DNA of 64,000 bases from Platycnemis pennipes (Eukaryota; Arthropoda; Insecta; Odonata; Platycnemididae), in assembly GCA_933228895.1 (NCBI GenBank), contig OW121852.1, positions 58,198,872 to 58,262,871 on the forward strand, given 5' to 3'. Below the pieces are notes generated by a model that worked only from the letters and a program-made list of their open reading frames with translations, did not search any database and was not told the DNA's origin. The translations under genes and the position numbers were made by a program. Of the stretch, positions 1 through 11,360 are shown one piece after another. Numbering within the stretch: the first letter of the stretch is position 1; each line of letters starts with the position of its first letter.

Positions 1-1
1 C

Positions 2-343
2 CGGAATTTATATATGGCGCAGAAGGCGCAATTGAGAGTAGCAGATGGAGAATCGGATTGGGCAACAATAGGGAGGGGAGTTAGGCAGGGCTGTCCTTTA
101 TCGCCGGTACTTTTCAACATATACTCGGAGGAAATGGTGAGAAAGGCTTGGGATGAACTGGAGGCAGGAGTAAAGATCGGGGGGAAATTGATAAAATCAG
201 TGAGGTTTGCGGATGACCAAGCGCTAGTATTCCAGTCTGCCCGTGGCTTGCAAAAAATGCTGGATGCGTTGCAGGGACAGTGCGAAAGATACGGGATGAA
301 GATAAACCAGAAGAAAACGAAAGTAATGAAACCGAACTGTTAA
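2..343 (+). pseudogene. RTE-like non-LTR retrotransposon RT fragment
   Basis: The frame is open to the window edge, so the 5' part lies outside. The protein shows the RT palm motif B block GVRQGCPLSPVLFNIYSEEM, then FADDQALVF (catalytic motif C, FADD), then the thumb-side block YGMKINQKKTKVM. This is the layout of the RTE/CFDP2-like group of endonuclease-reverse transcriptases, which copy their own RNA at a nicked target. It stops just after the KKTKVM block, where an intact enzyme continues for about 250 residues. It is therefore a 3'-truncated relic; the unrelated AT-rich sequence after the stop confirms the break. Similar C-terminal pieces occur at 20720, 31060, 36120 and 62180. RT identity is secure; the clade is less so. 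Confidence 0.85.
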
Positions 344-813
344 TTAACCGAACAAACTGAAAATATAGTTATAGGTGTTGGAATTAATGGCAATAAAATA
401 TTTTGCTTACTAAATTGATCCTAGGCGTTGAAAAGCATTTTAAACCAAAGAGGAGGACTCGTTTGGCAAGAAAAATTCCAATTGTACGAAAGAGGAGTTC
501 AAGGAATTCATTTTATGAATTGTGGGAGCAAAGCAAACATTAGATACAGAAATATCACCTTAAATGTCATAATTTCACACGCTAATTGGTTCACAAACAT
601 ATACCAAGTAAATTGATGATGGATAATGCAGATCAAAGTTGGTAAAACACGAAGGTTAGGATATTATTTAAGTGACAAATAATATGCCACACACACATGC
701 ACTCAAATGCGTTCAGGCACAACTGTGTCTAAAGATGATTCAAGTATATTAAAAAAACTGCGTCCCAAGGCAAGTAATATTGTAAAAATAAGTTAGAGAG
801 ACGGATGGGAGCA
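344..813. other. non-coding AT-rich spacer
   Basis: No coding signal, RNA gene or repeat structure was recognised. A short open frame from a TTG codon at 428 has no recognisable domain and is treated as chance. Confidence 0.5.
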
Positions 814-818
814 CGACG
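814..818. repeat. target-site duplication, left copy (CGACG)
   Basis: CGACG abuts the left CACAGTG terminus and is repeated at 1694-1698 after the right terminus. The length and sequence fit the CGNCG preference of Transib insertions. Confidence 0.75.
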
Positions 819-1693
819 CACAGTGGGGCCAAATCGCATTTTGCCGGACAAAAGTCCAAAACTGCTTACTAAGAGTGGTTGTTATTGAAAATGATTCCGA
901 AAATTATTCAAATGACAAATTTACCTCAGTTACGAGTGAACTGAATGGAGTGCACTGAAGAACATATGGACACTACAAACTGATCCATTCTCTAGAACCA
1001 ATATCCTCGAAAAATCTTCAGTATAGAATCTTTAGAAATCAGTGACAGCATGCAAAGCCTGAAAAAGTTGTATTCGAGAAGTTATTATCCACACAACATG
1101 AACAATCCAACGGAGTCTCGGTATTTCCAGGTCCCGCTGCGCGGAGTCGGGCCGCGACGCGCGATCGAAAAATCGAGTTTATTCTCGGCGTCGCAAACTT
1201 TTTTCAAATATTTTTACGGAGTAACCTAGAAATATGTTCAATTTATACTCTGATGAAGTATCCCAGAGACCATTTTCCGAATAAGGATTATATTGTCTAC
1301 TTTATGTAAAATTTTGTCTAAAAAAAGGGTCCGCCATTTTGTGACGTAATAGCACTCAAATATGGGAAACAATGTCTGAAACGTATACATAGTATAGGCA
1401 AAGTACCCTGTTCACAAATGGAAATGTTTTTTTATTTCATAAAAATCCTTTATTTACTCCTATATCTGCTCAACTTTTAAGATTTTCGAAGAAAAATGAG
1501 AGCGGGCGCTTTTTTCGACATTTGGTCGTGTTTGAGCCTCTGTATCTAAGTAACGGGTAATTCCTATAAAAAATGACTTACCATTCCATAATCAGCAATC
1601 ATTTTTGTGTATATGTGCCAAATTTCAAGACGTTATCTCATAAAAAGCAGTTTTGGACTTTTGTCCGGCAACATGCGATTTGGCCCTACTGTG
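819..1693. mobile_element. Transib-like non-autonomous DNA transposon
   Basis: The left end reads CACAGTGGGGCCAAATCGCA and the right end, inverted, reads CACAGTAGGGCCAAATCGCA. The arms continue matching through GCCGGACAAAAGTCC and on to CAAAACTGCTT, about 50 bp with few mismatches (819-867 against 1645-1693). Directly outside each end is CGACG (814-818 and 1694-1698), a 5-bp target duplication. Transib elements, the family from which RAG1 derives, have ends of the form CACWRTG and 5-bp duplications of CGNCG type; both match here. The 875-bp interior has no transposase ORF, so this is a deletion derivative or MITE needing a partner enzyme. The interior includes a CpG-rich patch near 1130-1175. 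Confidence 0.8.
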
Positions 1694-1698
1694 CGACG
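1694..1698. repeat. target-site duplication, right copy (CGACG)
   Basis: Direct copy of 814-818, immediately after the right terminal inverted repeat of the Transib-like element. Confidence 0.75.
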
Positions 1699-4405
1699 GT
1701 TCAAAGATTCATTTTCTTCGAACACGGTTTGGGCAGTAATAGAGAATATCAAAAATAAATGTGGAAATTAGAATATATATTGCAACGTTAATTAGGAGAG
1801 TCTGAATTGATTTAACAAGTTCATGTTTTAACTTTACCATCTCATGCATGCTTCGGAAAATTTTAACTAAATTATTCAGTTTCATAAATTCCTGATTGAT
1901 AAACATTACTTTTCATATAATAAAACTTCACCTACACGTGTCTCATGGAACCATATCTAATGTATACTACAAATCAATAGCACTATAATTCTTTGCTGAA
2001 TGTAGGCAGTTTGTGCAGACTAGTATTTTCGCATGTCTGATTCATTCGAGTATATAATACCTTCTGACTTGAAACTAATGCCAGGCAGAGATCTCGCATG
2101 TCACTGACTCTCGCGGTTTCATACACAGTTATGTAGATTTTTTATTTTCATTACTAATGCAGCATCCACCTCTTTTGATTCGGCGAGCCTCGGGTGTCAT
2201 TGCCGACAAAATGGCCGGAAATTCTAGACGTTTTTTCATTTTGGATAACCAAGATCATCAATGATGATACCAATCCGTAGGATCTTGCGCTTGAAGCAGG
2301 AGGAGGGACGCCAAAAAGACGATAGCCTCCAGATTACATTTACATGTGCATCCGCTCGCGTCCTCCGCGCTAGGTTTCTCTTGATGTTCTCAGACAGTAC
2401 CCCTCTCACTTACTACTGTATTACACTTATTCTACAGTATTTAGTAGAGAGTTGCGTCAATTTCAAGATTTCTAACGGATGATGGGCAAGTAAATGATAC
2501 TGACGCATCATTTGACTTGACCATCACAAAGTTTTACGCGAAATTGACAATGTTAATTACAATTACGTTAAATGATTGAAAGTATTACTAGCCACTTCAA
2601 GGATTTAATGGAACCTTTTCATGCGTGATGACAAAGATACAGATAATAATCCACGAGAGCTGGATTAAGAGCGAGTAAATATGCTTTTCTTGACCAAAGT
2701 GAAAACATTTTTAAAAAATTCCTTGAATAAATTGTTCAAATGGCTAACAATCAACAGGTTGTTTTTCCATCCCCAGTTCGATTTCCCTCGGCACTGGTAA
2801 TTCAGTCGCTCGAATTCAACAATGATCGGTGAGTCGATGACGTGGTCAAGTGAAACAAAAGCCATCCGAAAAACAATTGCAAAAAACTGAAGCACAAAAT
2901 AACTCAAAACATGCTATGGGAGTCCAAACGACACATTATTAACATAAAACCCACCTCAGAAGCGCCTATGACTCCTACAGAGATGGTTTCCCTACGAACG
3001 TTCAAGCACGAATACGTTAAATGAAAATTAAAGGCATAAAATGCATTGCAACAACGAGCAGTTCTCTAATTCCATAAATTTTGTGTATTTATTTCGTCGT
3101 CAACAACAACAAGACGTAAATAAACATTACCTTGATATCTGTGAACATTGGAATGGCGGTCCGGTCCCAAGGAATACATAGGTATGGCATTAATCCTATT
3201 TTGTAAAATATTCGGAGGAATACTCGCTAAATGATTAGTGAAAACGTTCTGGTGTAGTGATAATGAGGATTGACAGAAGAATATTCGGTGCGCTGCTGGT
3301 AAAATAGCCGACTACGGTGATACCTAGTGTTGGTGGTGGACCCTGATTGAAGCAAGACTCATCGGAAGATAAATGACTGAAAATGTCCATAAATACTTAT
3401 GACCGCAAATTATTTGTTATCGTATTGTGTATGAGAGTGGTTTCTTTAATAAATTCTATGAACCGCATACATTCAAATGATTATTTAACCTACCACGAAT
3501 ACGTGTTAAATTATATTGGTGAACTGATTGGACTGCATCAAATTAATTGCGCGAGATGTCTTGGATAGTGAAATGGAATCCACGTAGCGAGTAAGACATC
3601 TTTTTTTTATGTAGCAGTGTCATTATTTAATTATTCATGCAATGGAGCATAAATTACGTAATGAATGCGTATGCCTTGACTAGGCCAAGTAACTTTCAAC
3701 GACGACAAATGTCTTTATTTCATACTGGGCACGCTCGGAGTTTCATTCAGCAAGCTTGCCGTTGAAACTATATCATATGAGAAAGAGAAACGGACTGAAA
3801 ATGAACTATTAAGTGAGAAAAATGAATCTTATAACGTGTTACGGCACGACACTTCGCGGCAATATCACAGGCGTAATCAGAGTATTAAGCAGTCGCACGC
3901 ATTTGTCGAGATTTATTTTGCATAATAAAAGTGGTAGGGCCTTAATTATAGCGCAACATTGATCCTATGCGTCATTATTATTCGTTACCGATCATTTTTT
4001 TTTTTTGAGGACCCAGGCATTAAAATCCGCCATTTTTACCTATCTTGTATTGCCGTTACCTTAGCACAAATTTTCTCTACTATACAGTTAGTGCCAACAT
4101 ACTTGGTGGATTCAAAGCTTGGCCACTATTGACGCGGCGGAAGTTGCCCACAGACTTTTGCAAATGACTGTACATCCAAATACGTTGAGCATCTGTTTGG
4201 CCGCTAAGCTTATGTTCCGTTGTCAAACCTACATATTCTGTTGCCTTCAGTGAAGGGAGCAGTGGAGTGTATTATTTTTCGACGCCGTGTCGTAATTGAT
4301 TGTTCGAAATTACTACCAGTCTCCTTCCCTCACTTTTCTGGATGCAAAAGCATATCATATAAGGTGATCGCCCTACAAAAATACCATTAAACAATCGATT
4401 TTATA
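1699..4405. other. non-coding AT-rich stretch
   Basis: Only short, composition-driven open frames. A run of T lies near 3993-4006. No splice-flanked coding block, tRNA box pair or terminal-repeat structure was found by eye. Confidence 0.5.
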
Positions 4406-4451
4406 GATAGTTTTCTACTAGTTAGAGTTGGCTTTGATGGAGTGCCCCAAC
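4406..4451. repeat. dispersed repeat, copy 1
   Basis: GATAGTTTTCTA, then a variable gap, then GGCTTTGATGGAGTG recurs at 4769-4814 in the same orientation. It recurs inverted at 15302-15339 (CACTCCATCAAAACCTA, then GTAGAAAACAT). Three copies in one window point to a dispersed element, although its ends and class are unclear. Confidence 0.45.
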
Positions 4452-4768
4452 TAAACTATGCATTTCTTCCAGCTCTCAGTTGTAACGCTTTGCTGTTTCT
4501 CTACTCAAATCGACACCCCTCTTCGTGTCATCCATATAACCTTTTTCCCCTTCGTCATCGCATACCCTGCAGTCTGCTTTCAATAGTGACCTTCAGAATT
4601 ACATCCCTATAAGTATCTGCTCATATTTGCCTTGGGAGTTATTGATAATTACAATGATCCTACGATTATTTTAATTCATTGAGAAAAATCATAATTGAAA
4701 CAACAGCTTTCGGGTATTTATTTGTAAAATGAGTAACATTTGAATGCTTTATTTTTTACTGAGTGAGT

Positions 4769-4814
4769 GATAGTTTTCTAACAGCTATGGTAGGTTTTGA
4801 TGGAGTGTTTCAAC
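4769..4814. repeat. dispersed repeat, copy 2
   Basis: Same motif as 4406-4451: GATAGTTTTCTA, then GTAGGTTTTGATGGAGTG. The pyrimidine-rich sequence to 5000 may belong to the same element. Confidence 0.45.
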
Positions 4815-5555
4815 CTTTAATTGTATCTCGGCTATCGGCTACTTTACGCAGTTTCTCTCATCGACTACGTGTATCACGTACCACTATTCATACCATCCAT
4901 ATTTCTTCGTCCTCAGCCAGGATTTCACCTTCGATTACGACCTGCTCAATCCCATTGTCCTTAAGTGCCCGTTCCATCCACATACATTGCTAATTATGTA
5001 TTTGCATTTCCTAATTTGGGGTATACTACCCCAGTGAAAAAACTGTTCCACAAGTTCTAATCGGTGCCATTATTCTGAAATATTGAGATTTATCTCATTT
5101 TTCTACGAGAATCGCATAGTTTTTCTTTTCTTGTCATTAATGTTAATTCGTAATCTATCAATGTCGACCTGAAAAGTGTCTCGATAACGAGCTTCAGCAT
5201 TCCATTGTTGCTGAGTATCTGTTAAGCCCAAGGAGGTTAAAAATACTGGAAGGGACATACGTATGATAACCTGCAGGCGACAATGAAGCTAGAATAGGGG
5301 TGCTTGGGAATGAATAGGCCCCACCTCCACAACACAAAACACTGCATTTTTTGGAGACTGAATGTGTATTTGAACATAAAAATGGAATCATACCTACCCG
5401 AAATTTATCGCAGCGACATCATTTTATCTTCATTATGATATTTCATGGAAATATTAATTCAATATATAAGTAATATAATAATTGGGAAATAATTGTGCTC
5501 CTAACTGCTTTCATTAATTAAACACATTTCAACTACATAATTGACGCTTGTTTGC
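4815..5555. other. non-coding, pyrimidine-rich then AT-rich
   Basis: Pyrimidine-rich to about 5000, then AT-rich. No recognisable gene. Confidence 0.4.
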
Positions 5556-6341
5556 CTACTTGAGCACTTTTCGCTGTTTATTTGAAGAATGTTTAAAGTG
5601 TATTTCAATATTCATCCAATTAGTCTTAGTTTTCCAGGGTGAGAAAAGAGTTTGATCCTTAAGGAAAAACTTGAAAGCCCGACTAATTAGACCGTATGTC
5701 TGGATCGACCAAAATGGCCAAACTTGACTCACGTATCTGCGTCCAGTACCTTCTAACATCCTTGGTTCTATCAACGTAAAGCACATGTAACGGAATGAAT
5801 TAATTCCGGATGTTGTCATTTTTTCCGTCGAAATATAAGTTTCATAACCACTGATGTGTATTTTAGCCACTGAGGATTGTAGATTGTAGATTTGATGTCC
5901 AATAGAAAGCACAGGATGATTCCTATTGTCTAATGAATTCGGACATGGCGTGTGAATACCGAACATAGCACTGCGCCAACTCCCGACTCTGGTTACACAC
6001 CCTCCCTTCTTCGGAAACGGACGAGGAGTAAGGTTTGAGGAAGAGGAAAAAGAGAGAAAGATAAACGGAGAGAGACGAGCCCTTCCCATTACTCCCACCC
6101 TGAAACCACAAAAAGCACCGTCATTATGGCACTCGAGAAATAAACGGGAGTGACGGGGTTGCGAGGAGAGGGAAACAGAGAAAGGCGGAGGGAAATGGGC
6201 GAGGAAATAATGCCAAAAAGAAAATTCCGTCCAAAACACTGAACATACACGCACACATAGGTACACTATGTAAACATTCACCAAAACTCTCCCACTTACA
6301 CCACCGTCAACCGAGAAAAAATTCGACTGGATGGAAGCCAT
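5556..6341 (-). CDS. long hypothetical ORF, probably not a gene
   Basis: Open for about 260 codons from an ATG in the context CGAAATGG, the longest frame here that is not transposon-derived. The product has no recognised domain. Its middle is Ser/Phe/Pro-rich because the DNA strand is pyrimidine-biased (about 6000-6200). A GTGAGT donor-like site at 5723-5728 would cut it after the residues GTGRRY, so part could be an exon. Without homology or matching exons I regard it as chance plus composition bias. Confidence 0.15.
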   Translation of the reverse strand: MASIQSNFFSVDGGVSGRVLVNVYIVYLCVRVCSVFWTEFSFWHYFLAHFPPPFSVSLSSQPRHSRLFLECHNDGAFCGFRVGVMGRARLSPFIFLSFSSSSNLTPRPFPKKGGCVTRVGSWRSAMFGIHTPCPNSLDNRNHPVLSIGHQIYNLQSSVAKIHISGYETYISTEKMTTSGINSFRYMCFTLIEPRMLEGTGRRYVSQVWPFWSIQTYGLISRAFKFFLKDQTLFSPWKTKTNWMNIEIHFKHSSNKQRKVLK

Positions 6342-8569
6342 TTCGAAAAACAGGAGCACGGCGGTTTGAGCGAGGAATTTTTCAGGAGGAAATCAGTCTT
6401 CATTCATTAGCACATGCTCTTTCTATTAAAAAAACGCCTCCTGTATTCATCTACTTATTTGAAAAAAATGTATCTATTCAAGTAGATTGTTTGAACAATA
6501 CTGATTCGCAGTGATACAGCCTCACATGGATTATTACATTTGGGATCCAATGAGTAAGATTTAATTCAGAAACTAAATAAGCTAAAGAAAAGTAGCGTTT
6601 TGTACCGAATACCTATTCTGTTACCGAATACTTATTCCATGTTCATGGTTAAAAAAATTGTGTCGTGTTTATAGCTGTTTTGTAGTACACACCTAGATGT
6701 GCTATAAAATTTATTCCATCTTGAATTATATAAAAATTTATCATTCATACTGTGTTGAACCACTTTATTGAAGTTTTGTCATAGATACTTAATAAGCAAT
6801 ACTTGGTTATAACTCACTTTATTACGATGCATTGTATTGCTACGCATCAAATGTACTTAAATTCAAGTTAATTTTACTCTTGTAGATACTCATCACACAT
6901 TGTACTCTGTATTCTGTATTGTCTGTATTGATGCTCTTAGGGGTACTGTATCCGGATAAATTGAAATTTATTATCATTATGAACGCGCAGAGAGTGTCAA
7001 TCGGCCATTATAAGAGCTAGCTGAGGTTGCCCCTGACGCGGCAATAGACTCTCGTAAACAGACTTAGAACGTAGGCATTTAATTAACAGTAGGTATTCCT
7101 TAACACGACACTTCCAACCCAACAGAATAATATACTGTTGGGTCTTTCTTTGAAGTCTATGGTGTCTTCCAGGTGAGATTTTATTTATCATCTCGTAAAT
7201 AACCACGGATAAAATTTTGAGAGGGTGTGGATGATGATGAATTTGATTGTGTGGGACGTGATCTATTTACGTCCAGAGTTTCTTCGTTACCTACAATATC
7301 ATTTCTTTGTTCCTCACCACATTTGCTGTGAAATAATTTGGTACCATGGAAGTTTTTCCTGTTCCATATCAGGGCTTAAGGGCTATGACTTCCTACCCTC
7401 AGTACACGAGGAAATGTGTTTATTGAGGAAATATGAGAATATTAGCCGACCAAGCATAGCAACTGATATGAGTCAATTTTAGCGATCAGTTTTTCAGTTT
7501 CGTAATTTTCTATACACTTCAAATTCAATCAAGAAATCGTTGGCCACCAAAGGGGTAAGAATTTGGCCGTGCCAAGAATTTCGAAAACACACAATTATAT
7601 AAAAAAAACAAGGATTACGATGCTCCAATATTGCATTAGATTGTGCACTAGTATTCGCAAAGAGAGAGAGGAATATTAGAGAGAAATAAAGTGACGGGGT
7701 TAATGTTGCCGGCGGATGTCTAATGGCTTATTTAGAAATAAAACGAGACAAGAAGCAAGAAAAGCAGAAAAAGTGAATGAATTGCGAGAAAGGCTCCATC
7801 AGGAGTCGCCTTTGGGGACACGTGAAAAACAATAACTGAAGAGCAAAGCCAAGCAAAGCAAAGATTGATATACACGAACCGGATATCAATCTTTCCGATA
7901 ATTTCTTCCCACGAATAGGACTAAAGATACACCCGTTTTTCAAAATAATGGAAGGATCTAGTCACAAGAATGGAAAATCATGGGAATTATATCCTCAAGG
8001 ACTTACAGAGAACAGAAAAAAGGGAAGTATCTTATATCAGTCATCAGGGAGAGATTACCTACACCTAAGGCCATTTTCTCCTGATCACGTTGGTTACTCT
8101 CGTACACCCATCGGCTGATGTGGAGTGTTTTCTCTTTTCCAATCAAGATATTAGCTCCATAAGGGGATATCAAATATAAGATCGAGACAGGAATGACGAG
8201 AAATTCTCTTAATGGAAATGGGAAACGTTGTTCATCAAGGGCCGTTCCACGGCGAGGTGTATCCCACACCACGCATCGCGGTCTACGCTAATCCAATTCC
8301 GGAGCAAAACTACTGCGTTAACTGGTGTCGGCGAGCTCACCCCCAGAATTATTAAAGAGGATTGTGTCATTCCCCGTATCTCTGTGATCTGATCATTCAT
8401 CTGGGAGCAACGGGAAAGATATAATTGATTAAATGAATAATTAATTTGGATCTATGCTGCTTTCGGTGCTTTAAAAAACAGTGACATTTCTAATTGTTTT
8501 GCCTCTTTGGTTAAGGAAGAAATAAAGGTATGTAGTTTATAATCATATGAACTACTTAGATGTATTCAT
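6342..8569. other. non-coding stretch
   Basis: AT-rich with short chance frames. GTACCGAATAC(C/T)TATTC is repeated in tandem near 6601-6640. No gene recognised. Confidence 0.45.
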
Positions 8570-8890
8570 ATTAGGGGGAGGCGAATGACAGCTAAGGCCA
8601 TTTGCGATATTCAGGATAGGTGGATAATTGGGTATAACTAGGATTTTTCAGGAAGCGCATAGAGAGAAGAGAGAAAGGCGTCGGTATCAGTCCACTCTTA
8701 AGGAATAGCGCCAAGGGAACAAACTGTTTACCGTCACATTCGACGGATCAACGCACTTGAAGTACTCTCCACACAACACCCATGTTAGGATCGGTACCTA
8801 AAAAACATTTCTACCACTGTCGGGATTTGCACCGAGGTCCTGTGATGGGAAGAGCTGTACTACAACTGTTACTAAGTTCCGACTCCATCA
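8570..8890 (-). repeat. tRNA-derived SINE-like element, copy 1
   Basis: On the minus strand a tRNA-like head lies at about 8820-8885. It has a B-box-like GGTGCAAATCC and an A-box-like region upstream. The body then runs down to about 8570. The body matches 27785-28115 in the same order: a block like GTACTTCAAGTGCGTTGATC, a block like TACCGATCCTAACAT, and the distal ATCGCAAATGGCCTTAG. A third partial copy is at 21950-22045. A head with Pol III promoter boxes plus a shared unrelated body is the SINE pattern. The copies are well diverged, so the family is old. Confidence 0.55.
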
Positions 8891-9332
8891 TAACACCTCC
8901 AATCATACGAAGAGCGAAAGGAAAATGAAATTCCATAAGAGCAAAATAGAGGGGGAAAATTACTTGACTTTACAAAGTGTACTCGCTAGTGATGCATTGT
9001 GCCAGGATGACACATAAAGACCCTTCTTTTCCCCTCTCCTCTGGTACACTGGAGTACTCTGATTAGCTAATCAGACCCGAGGCCTTGACTTCACAGCACC
9101 AATAACATCGGGTGGTGCAACACTAAATATTTGACGAAGTAAAATATTTGACGAAGTAATTAAAAAAAGGATTTCTCGAAGTCTATTGTCGAAATTATAC
9201 TTTAATTCTAGATAAAAAAAACCATGGTATGGCTGAACGGATATGATTCATTGACAGATTTCTACCTAATCAGCCACGTTTCTGTCTCATATCTTCTTTC
9301 CGCTGTCTCTTCCTCAAAGCGTTACCCTTATC
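8891..9332. other. non-coding stretch with short tandem repeat
   Basis: AATATTTGACGAAGTA occurs twice in tandem at about 9126-9160. Nothing else recognised. Confidence 0.4.
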
Positions 9333-9461
9333 TTATTTTCCTCAGATATATAAATTTGTCTACCTCACTCAGTACCATCAGAAATATCTTTTCATTTCCG
9401 ATCTTTCATCGCTTACCTATCTTTCTACCTTCAATGGCGGCCTTATTATAGTACCCTGCTG
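9333..9461. repeat. local direct repeat, copy 1
   Basis: About 129 bp, starting near CTCAGATATATAAATTT and ending GGCCTTATTATAGTACC, recurs at 9925-10053 with scattered substitutions (about 10 by eye). The phrase CATCTCACCCTGGACT also occurs twice, at about 9618 and 9907. This segment was duplicated locally, or two members of one repeat family landed close together. Confidence 0.65.
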
Positions 9462-9664
9462 ACATCCACCCCCTCTACATCCTTCGACCATCCCCCGGCA
9501 TCCCCATCTTTTTCCTTCCAACCAAGCTCAACATCTCAAACGCCCTTCGTTCCGTCTATTGAACTCTTGCCATTGTCCTCCTCACCCACATATATAAAGC
9601 TTTCATCTATTCTTCCCATCTCACCCTGGACTCCAGGTCATCCACATCAGCATCTAGCATCCAC

Positions 9665-9760
9665 AGAATTCCATACTCCATATCAAGCTCTTCAATAAAA
9701 TTTCTTAACGTCTTGGCTCAAGGTTTTCATCAGAAGTTCTCTTCTGTTGGTAACTGTCTG
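9665..9760. repeat. dispersed repeat related to 21525-21610
   Basis: CCATATCAAG, a TTTCTT(A/G)AC block and CAAGGTTTTC(A/G)TCAG occur in the same order here and at 21525-21610. This suggests two old copies of one repeat. Confidence 0.35.
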
Positions 9761-9924
9761 CTTAGCTAATTGAATTTCTACCGCGTTTAATAAGTTATAA
9801 ACGCAACTTTTCTAATAGTAATAAGATATTTAAAATTATTCATCTAGATCCGAATTTATTCGTGAGCACACACCTGAGTATTCATAATTATTTTATTGCA
9901 TTCCACATCTCACCCTGGACTTAT

Positions 9925-10053
9925 TATTTTTCTCAGATATATAAATTTATCTACCTCACTCAACACCATCCGAAATATCTTTTCAATTCAGATCTTTAAT
10001 CGCTTACCTATCCTTCTATCTTCAATGACGGCCTTATTATAGTACCTAGCTGT
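9925..10053. repeat. local direct repeat, copy 2
   Basis: Second copy of 9333-9461, same orientation, about 590 bp downstream. Confidence 0.65.
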
Positions 10054-11032
10054 TATCTTTGTCCTTGGCCATTGACTTTTCTACTAATTCTTTAGCTTCT
10101 CCATAAGCCTCTTTGTTTGCTGAAGCCTCAAAGTGAAACAAATTTGCCAATTTATCTTAAAACTCTATCAATAAACATAAATATAAAAAAATAAATCTCC
10201 ATTTTATCACAAACGCCACGCCAATTACGAAGCCATTGATCCGTGCCTCAAAAGACCTAAGCCCATGAAAACATTCTAAGAGTTTAAAAACAAAATACTG
10301 CTAAAAACAAGAAACAAATAGGAAAATGTAGCATTCAAAATGAAAAACACAAAAATCAAATTACGACAAGAAATACATTCCCGTAAGATTAACGAGGAAT
10401 ATGAAATACTAGAATGCAATTGTGGCTTGCATCCAATTCCGAAAACCCTTTCAATCCTGCCGTAATTTCGTTCGGAATCCGCCACAATTATCCAATGGAG
10501 AAATGGAATTAAAATACCACCACACTATAGCCGACATTTCAGTTTTTATGCCACTCGATCGATGGCGAGCGACAAAGAAAGAAAAAAAATGACTAAACCA
10601 AATACCTCGGAGCCTCGAAAGAGCTATCACGTCATTGAAATCGTTCGACTCTCTGATAGGAATAGCTAGATAACGGGAATCTTCTCAAATTATAAATAAA
10701 GATACGTCCCAGCACTCCTGAGGGTAATTTTCTCTCTTTCTCCTTCTTTCCTCCATCGCTACCGCCAACCTTAATAAATGAAGCTATAGGCACTACGGGT
10801 GCAAAAGTGAAAATTTCCACTTAAATTGAAAATGGAAACGAAACACCCCAGGGAGTTGGATAAAAATTATGTAATTAAAAACATAATTAAAAAAACGAAC
10901 CAGAGAATGGGATTCCTGTACATATGCACAAACATAATTGCATGTATGTTTAAAAAAATCCGCATGAAACGGGGGTTCACGAAGGTCGTGTAGGCGTCGG
11001 GTTTAAGGAGGTCTGAAATTGGTGGGAGGGTT
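10054..11032. other. non-coding AT-rich stretch
   Basis: Short frames only, with no homology that I recognise. Confidence 0.45.
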
Positions 11033-11360
11033 TTGTGTACACAAACGGGGAGGGATGAAATGAGATTAAGGGGACGAGGAGGGTGTGGCGAAGGAGAAAG
11101 AGAGAGAGGAAGGGGTGACTTTGAGGGGAGAGGCAGAGAGGAAGGAGGTAGGGAAAAGAGGGATAAGGCAGAGGGGTTTCTCGGGCTGCTGTGGGGCTTT
11201 GGAAATGGCTTTTCCGAATGAGAGGAAGCGTCGCCTGAAACGGGGGAAGGAAATCGAAGATTCAATTGGGTTGCGAAATGGTGGTGAAATGGGAATTTTT
11301 CCTCCTGCTCTCCTTTTATCCTCTCTCTCTCTGAAACTATCTCTGGGAAGAAGATGAGAA
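11033..11360. other. purine-rich GC-richer island
   Basis: The plus strand is dominated by G and A (GGAGAAAGAGAGAGAGGAAG near 11091) and has several CpGs. The bias opens frames on both strands (10867-11428), but their products are simple-sequence Ser/Pro/Arg/Glu chains, so I call no gene. It could be a regulatory or structural GA tract. Confidence 0.4.

Noticed and set aside
819..1693. hAT element, because CAGTGGGGCC resembles hAT ends
   Set aside because: No 8-bp duplication fits; shifting two bases outward gives CACAGTG with a perfect 5-bp CGACG duplication, which fits Transib.
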